Of a DNA stretch of 64,000 nucleotides, positions 62,136 through 64,000 are shown one piece after another. The notes beneath the pieces were generated by a model. That model saw only the letters and a program-made list of their open reading frames with translations. It did not search any database and was not told the DNA's origin. Position 1 is the first letter of the stretch. Every line of letters starts with the position of its first letter. The translations under genes and the position numbers were made by a program. The stretch comes from Fodinisporobacter ferrooxydans (GTDB lineage Bacteria; Bacillota; Bacilli; Tumebacillales; MYW30-H2): positions 2,033,001 to 2,097,000 of the forward strand of contig NZ_CP089291.1 in the NCBI RefSeq assembly GCF_022818495.1, given 5' to 3'.

Positions 62136-63023
62136 CTAGCTCACTTGTATTCCTAATTCGAATTGGTTGAATTCCTCAGAAATCTTTTCAGTGTTTAGCG
62201 ATAACTCGAGTGCATGAAAATCAAGTTCCGATATTTGCGGGATTTCTGTTATGATTTCGGCTAATTGCCTGCTTAAAAAGGCCATTTCTTTGCCATCTAT
62301 CAGCTTCTTTTTATATCGAAGAAACTGCTTGTCGAGATTTTCTATATTGTTGTAAATTCCGTGAATATTTTTGTGCGCTTTTATTAAAGGAATGGCCGCT
62401 TTTTCTCCAACACCGGCAACTCCCGGAATATTATCGCTTTTATCTCCTAATAATGCTTTTACATCGATCCATTGAGGGGGCAGAATCCCATATTTCTCTT
62501 GAAAGTGGTTGACTGTGAAGACAATATCATTTCGCCCGCTGCCCGCAATAATTTGCGAGACATTGTCGTCAAGCAATTGAAGTAAATCGCGGTCATTGCT
62601 ATAAATGAAACATTTCTCATTCGTTTCAGTACTCCAACGCGATGCGATTGCGCCGATTATATCATCTGCTTCATATGTATCAATGGAAAGATGGAAAATC
62701 CCGATGGCATCGAGTAATTTTTGAGAAGTCAGGAATTGTTCGATAAGCGGTTCAGGCAAGTCCGTCCTTGTGCCCTTATATAAATCGAATAGTTCTTTTC
62801 TTTTCGTCTCGTTTCGTTTGACGTCCCAACATACTGCCATGTGCGATGGCGCGTACGTATGCAGCAAGGAAAAGATTTTTCGAAACATAACCGTTAAAGC
62901 ATTGATATACAGGCCCGAATTGTTTCTTGGCAACTGGGAAACATCACGACCGTACGATGTGGCAAAATAACACCGGCTTAATAAATTAAAACCATCGATT
63001 AACAAAAGAGTTTTTTGCTTCAA
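62136..63023 (-). CDS. 5'-3' exonuclease (flap nuclease family, YpcP-like, 295 aa)
   Basis: Stand-alone homologue of the N-terminal nuclease domain of DNA polymerase I. The metal-binding carboxylates are present: LLIDGFNLLSR, VCWDVKRNETKRKELFDLYKGTR, YEADDIIGAIA, YSNDRDLLQLLD, LLGDKSDNIPGVAGVGEKAA. The helical arch and the helix-hairpin-helix (GVAGVGEKAA) are intact, so it is probably active in flap or RNA-primer removal. No ribosome binding site stronger than AGGAAAGCAGG. Confidence 0.88.
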   Translation of the reverse strand: MKQKTLLLIDGFNLLSRCYFATSYGRDVSQLPRNNSGLYINALTVMFRKIFSLLHTYAPSHMAVCWDVKRNETKRKELFDLYKGTRTDLPEPLIEQFLTSQKLLDAIGIFHLSIDTYEADDIIGAIASRWSTETNEKCFIYSNDRDLLQLLDDNVSQIIAGSGRNDIVFTVNHFQEKYGILPPQWIDVKALLGDKSDNIPGVAGVGEKAAIPLIKAHKNIHGIYNNIENLDKQFLRYKKKLIDGKEMAFLSRQLAEIITEIPQISELDFHALELSLNTEKISEEFNQFELGIQVS

Positions 63024-63088
63024 AAATAAACCTGCTTTCCTTTTCTAAAATAATTGATAGACAATAGAAATTTTACTTGTAAATCGAT

Positions 63089-63147
63089 TGGAAAAAGAAG
63101 CGAATCCATACGCGAGAAGCATAACCGATCCGCTTGCTTTTTCTTCA
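63089..63147 (-). terminator. Probable terminator after the YtaF gene
   Basis: GGAAAAAGAAGCGAATCC and GGATCCGCTTG-type complementary sequence (GATCCGCTTGCTTTTTCTTC on the plus strand) form an imperfect stem; a T run is present on each strand. The rest of 63024-63239 shows no gene. Confidence 0.4.
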
Positions 63148-63239
63148 ATGAATCATGATAGACGTCATTTCAATTGTCCGACATCGATCACATGATTCGC
63201 ATGGCGGTTGAAGGAAACGAGTCCGCAGCGGCTTTGAAC

Positions 63240-63896
63240 TCAGGACGTAAAAAGAATATGGATCCCGGTAATGAACAGGATAATACCACTAATCGCAGTA
63301 CTAAATTGCCCGATATTCAATGAACCGATCCGAATGTTTGCGACTTTGTTGCCGGCAGCCACACCCCACCAAATGGCCAGAAAGCTGAAAATTGCAGAAA
63401 CAATCGAGATGGCAAGTGGAGGCAACCCTAACATTCCTGCACCTAAGCCATTTGTTAAAGCGTTCATGGAGACAGCCACACCCAAGACGATTGATTCCAT
63501 AATGCTAATTTCTCCCGAATGGTCAAAATCCGCTTTTTCCGGTTCCTTTAAATAATCACTGGCAAAACTCAGTTTGCTTTTCTTCTTGCGCGGCTGTTTT
63601 GGTACAGCAGAATCTCGTTTCTTTGCCGAGAGTGTGATCATGATGATGCGTACACTGACAATAAATAAAAATACAGCTGCGACAATATTGGAAAACATTC
63701 CTGGAATCATTTTGGCTACGTATTTTCCGAAAAGAATTCCGATGACGCTAAAAAGGAACGCAATCACGGAAATAATCATGTTCGGAAGAAATCCGATCCG
63801 TATTTTACTGACTCCATACGATATGCCTACTCCAAAGTTATCGATACTCGACGAAAGAGCCAAGCCCAAGATCGTTAACCAAGTTGCAAACGCCAT
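63240..63896 (-). CDS. ytaF: YtaF-like sporulation membrane protein (MntP/putative Mn transporter superfamily, 218 aa)
   Basis: Six membrane segments in two repeats of three. The repeats carry the family's paired motifs: LALSSSIDNFGVGISYGVSKIRIGF near the N terminus and VLGVAVSMNALTNGLGAGMLGLPP in the second half, with D and N in place of the MntP DD. A cytoplasmic charged loop lies between (KKRDSAVPKQPRKKKSKLS). Known in endospore formers as YtaF, of unclear function. ATG 63896 overlaps an open frame from the right edge of the window. Confidence 0.82.
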   Translation of the reverse strand: MAFATWLTILGLALSSSIDNFGVGISYGVSKIRIGFLPNMIISVIAFLFSVIGILFGKYVAKMIPGMFSNIVAAVFLFIVSVRIIMITLSAKKRDSAVPKQPRKKKSKLSFASDYLKEPEKADFDHSGEISIMESIVLGVAVSMNALTNGLGAGMLGLPPLAISIVSAIFSFLAIWWGVAAGNKVANIRIGSLNIGQFSTAISGIILFITGIHILFTS

Positions 63897-64000
63897 ATAT
63901 CTCCGCCACCCGTCCGACTTGTTTTAGGCATCGACCATTCAAAGACATATTGATAGTAATATGCAGATGAACGTATAGGTGTGTCGGAAGGCGGCAGGAC
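63875..64000 (-). CDS. Possible C-terminal end of an unidentified gene, cut by window edge
   Basis: On the minus strand an open frame of 41 sense codons enters from the window edge and stops at 63875, inside the start of ytaF. Its residues (YYYQYVFEWSMPKTSRTGGG) match no family that I recognise. It is too short to be sure that it is coding. Confidence 0.2.
   Translation of the reverse strand, partial: VLPPSDTPIRSSAYYYQYVFEWSMPKTSRTGGGDIWRLQLG

Noticed and set aside
1-64000. CRISPR array, rRNA or tRNA genes
   Set aside because: No regularly spaced repeat-spacer pattern, no rRNA signature and no cloverleaf with a GGTTCGAATCC-type arm was found while reading either strand.

Overview
The window reads as chromosome of a spore-forming Bacillota bacterium (Alicyclobacillaceae/Paenibacillaceae-like; genus not determinable from sequence alone). 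Pointers are strong AGGAGG-type ribosome binding sites with many TTG and GTG starts, an S-layer protein with SLH domains, a YtaF-type sporulation membrane protein, a catabolite-response (cre) site and sigma-54 control of an alcohol dehydrogenase operon. No rRNA, tRNA or CRISPR array was seen.

Positions 1-1.9 kb hold the start of a secreted SLH protein, cut by the window edge. Positions 2-15 kb are an AT-rich accessory island: two small ribbon-helix-helix proteins, several small membrane or secreted proteins (a stalk-domain protein, a double-psi beta-barrel protein, a lipoprotein), and copies of one operator-like motif in front of nearly all of them. This island has been hit twice by mobile DNA. 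A 7.0-kb transposon (DUF6431 protein, DDE transposase, ExeA/TniB-type ATPase, DUF5348 protein; TGT...ACA ends, 6-bp target duplication) sits in codons 7-8 of the stalk-protein gene. A 3.5-kb 'recombinase in trio' (RIT) element has in turn split the transposase between its second D and its E.

From 15 to 32 kb the DNA is ordinary chromosome: an SDR, a VOC protein, a GGDEF/EAL protein, a YegL-YegK-YegI-like VWA/PP2C/kinase triad, a DeoR-MFS pair, threonine degradation (kbl, SDR-type tdh), prephenate dehydratase, OsmC, and an SsuABC-type ABC transporter.

Positions 31.6-53.3 kb form a large carbon-acid catabolic region: AEC transporter, two IclR regulators, SDR plus FAH hydrolase, a LarA-like protein, a YjhG/YagF-type sugar-acid dehydratase, a 2-keto-3-deoxypentonate-dehydratase-like FAH protein, a split UxaA dehydratase, a ketoglutarate-semialdehyde-type dehydrogenase, a GlcD-like oxidase, a branched-chain-type ABC importer (with LivM and LivG fused), a zinc dehydrogenase and an anion:cation-symporter-type MFS protein. 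The genes fit a non-phosphorylative route from a pentonate-like sugar acid to 2-oxoglutarate, plus a second 2-keto-3-deoxy-acid to diketo-acid hydrolase route. A palindrome GTTTTATAATATAAAAC precedes the operons and is a likely IclR operator.

Positions 53.4-64 kb carry an EamA transporter, a DUF523 protein, an alcohol-to-acid oxidation module (zinc ADH, aldehyde dehydrogenase, DUF779; divergent iron ADH) with a matching sigma-54 promoter and a histidine kinase/NtrC-type regulator pair, a 5'-3' exonuclease and YtaF.
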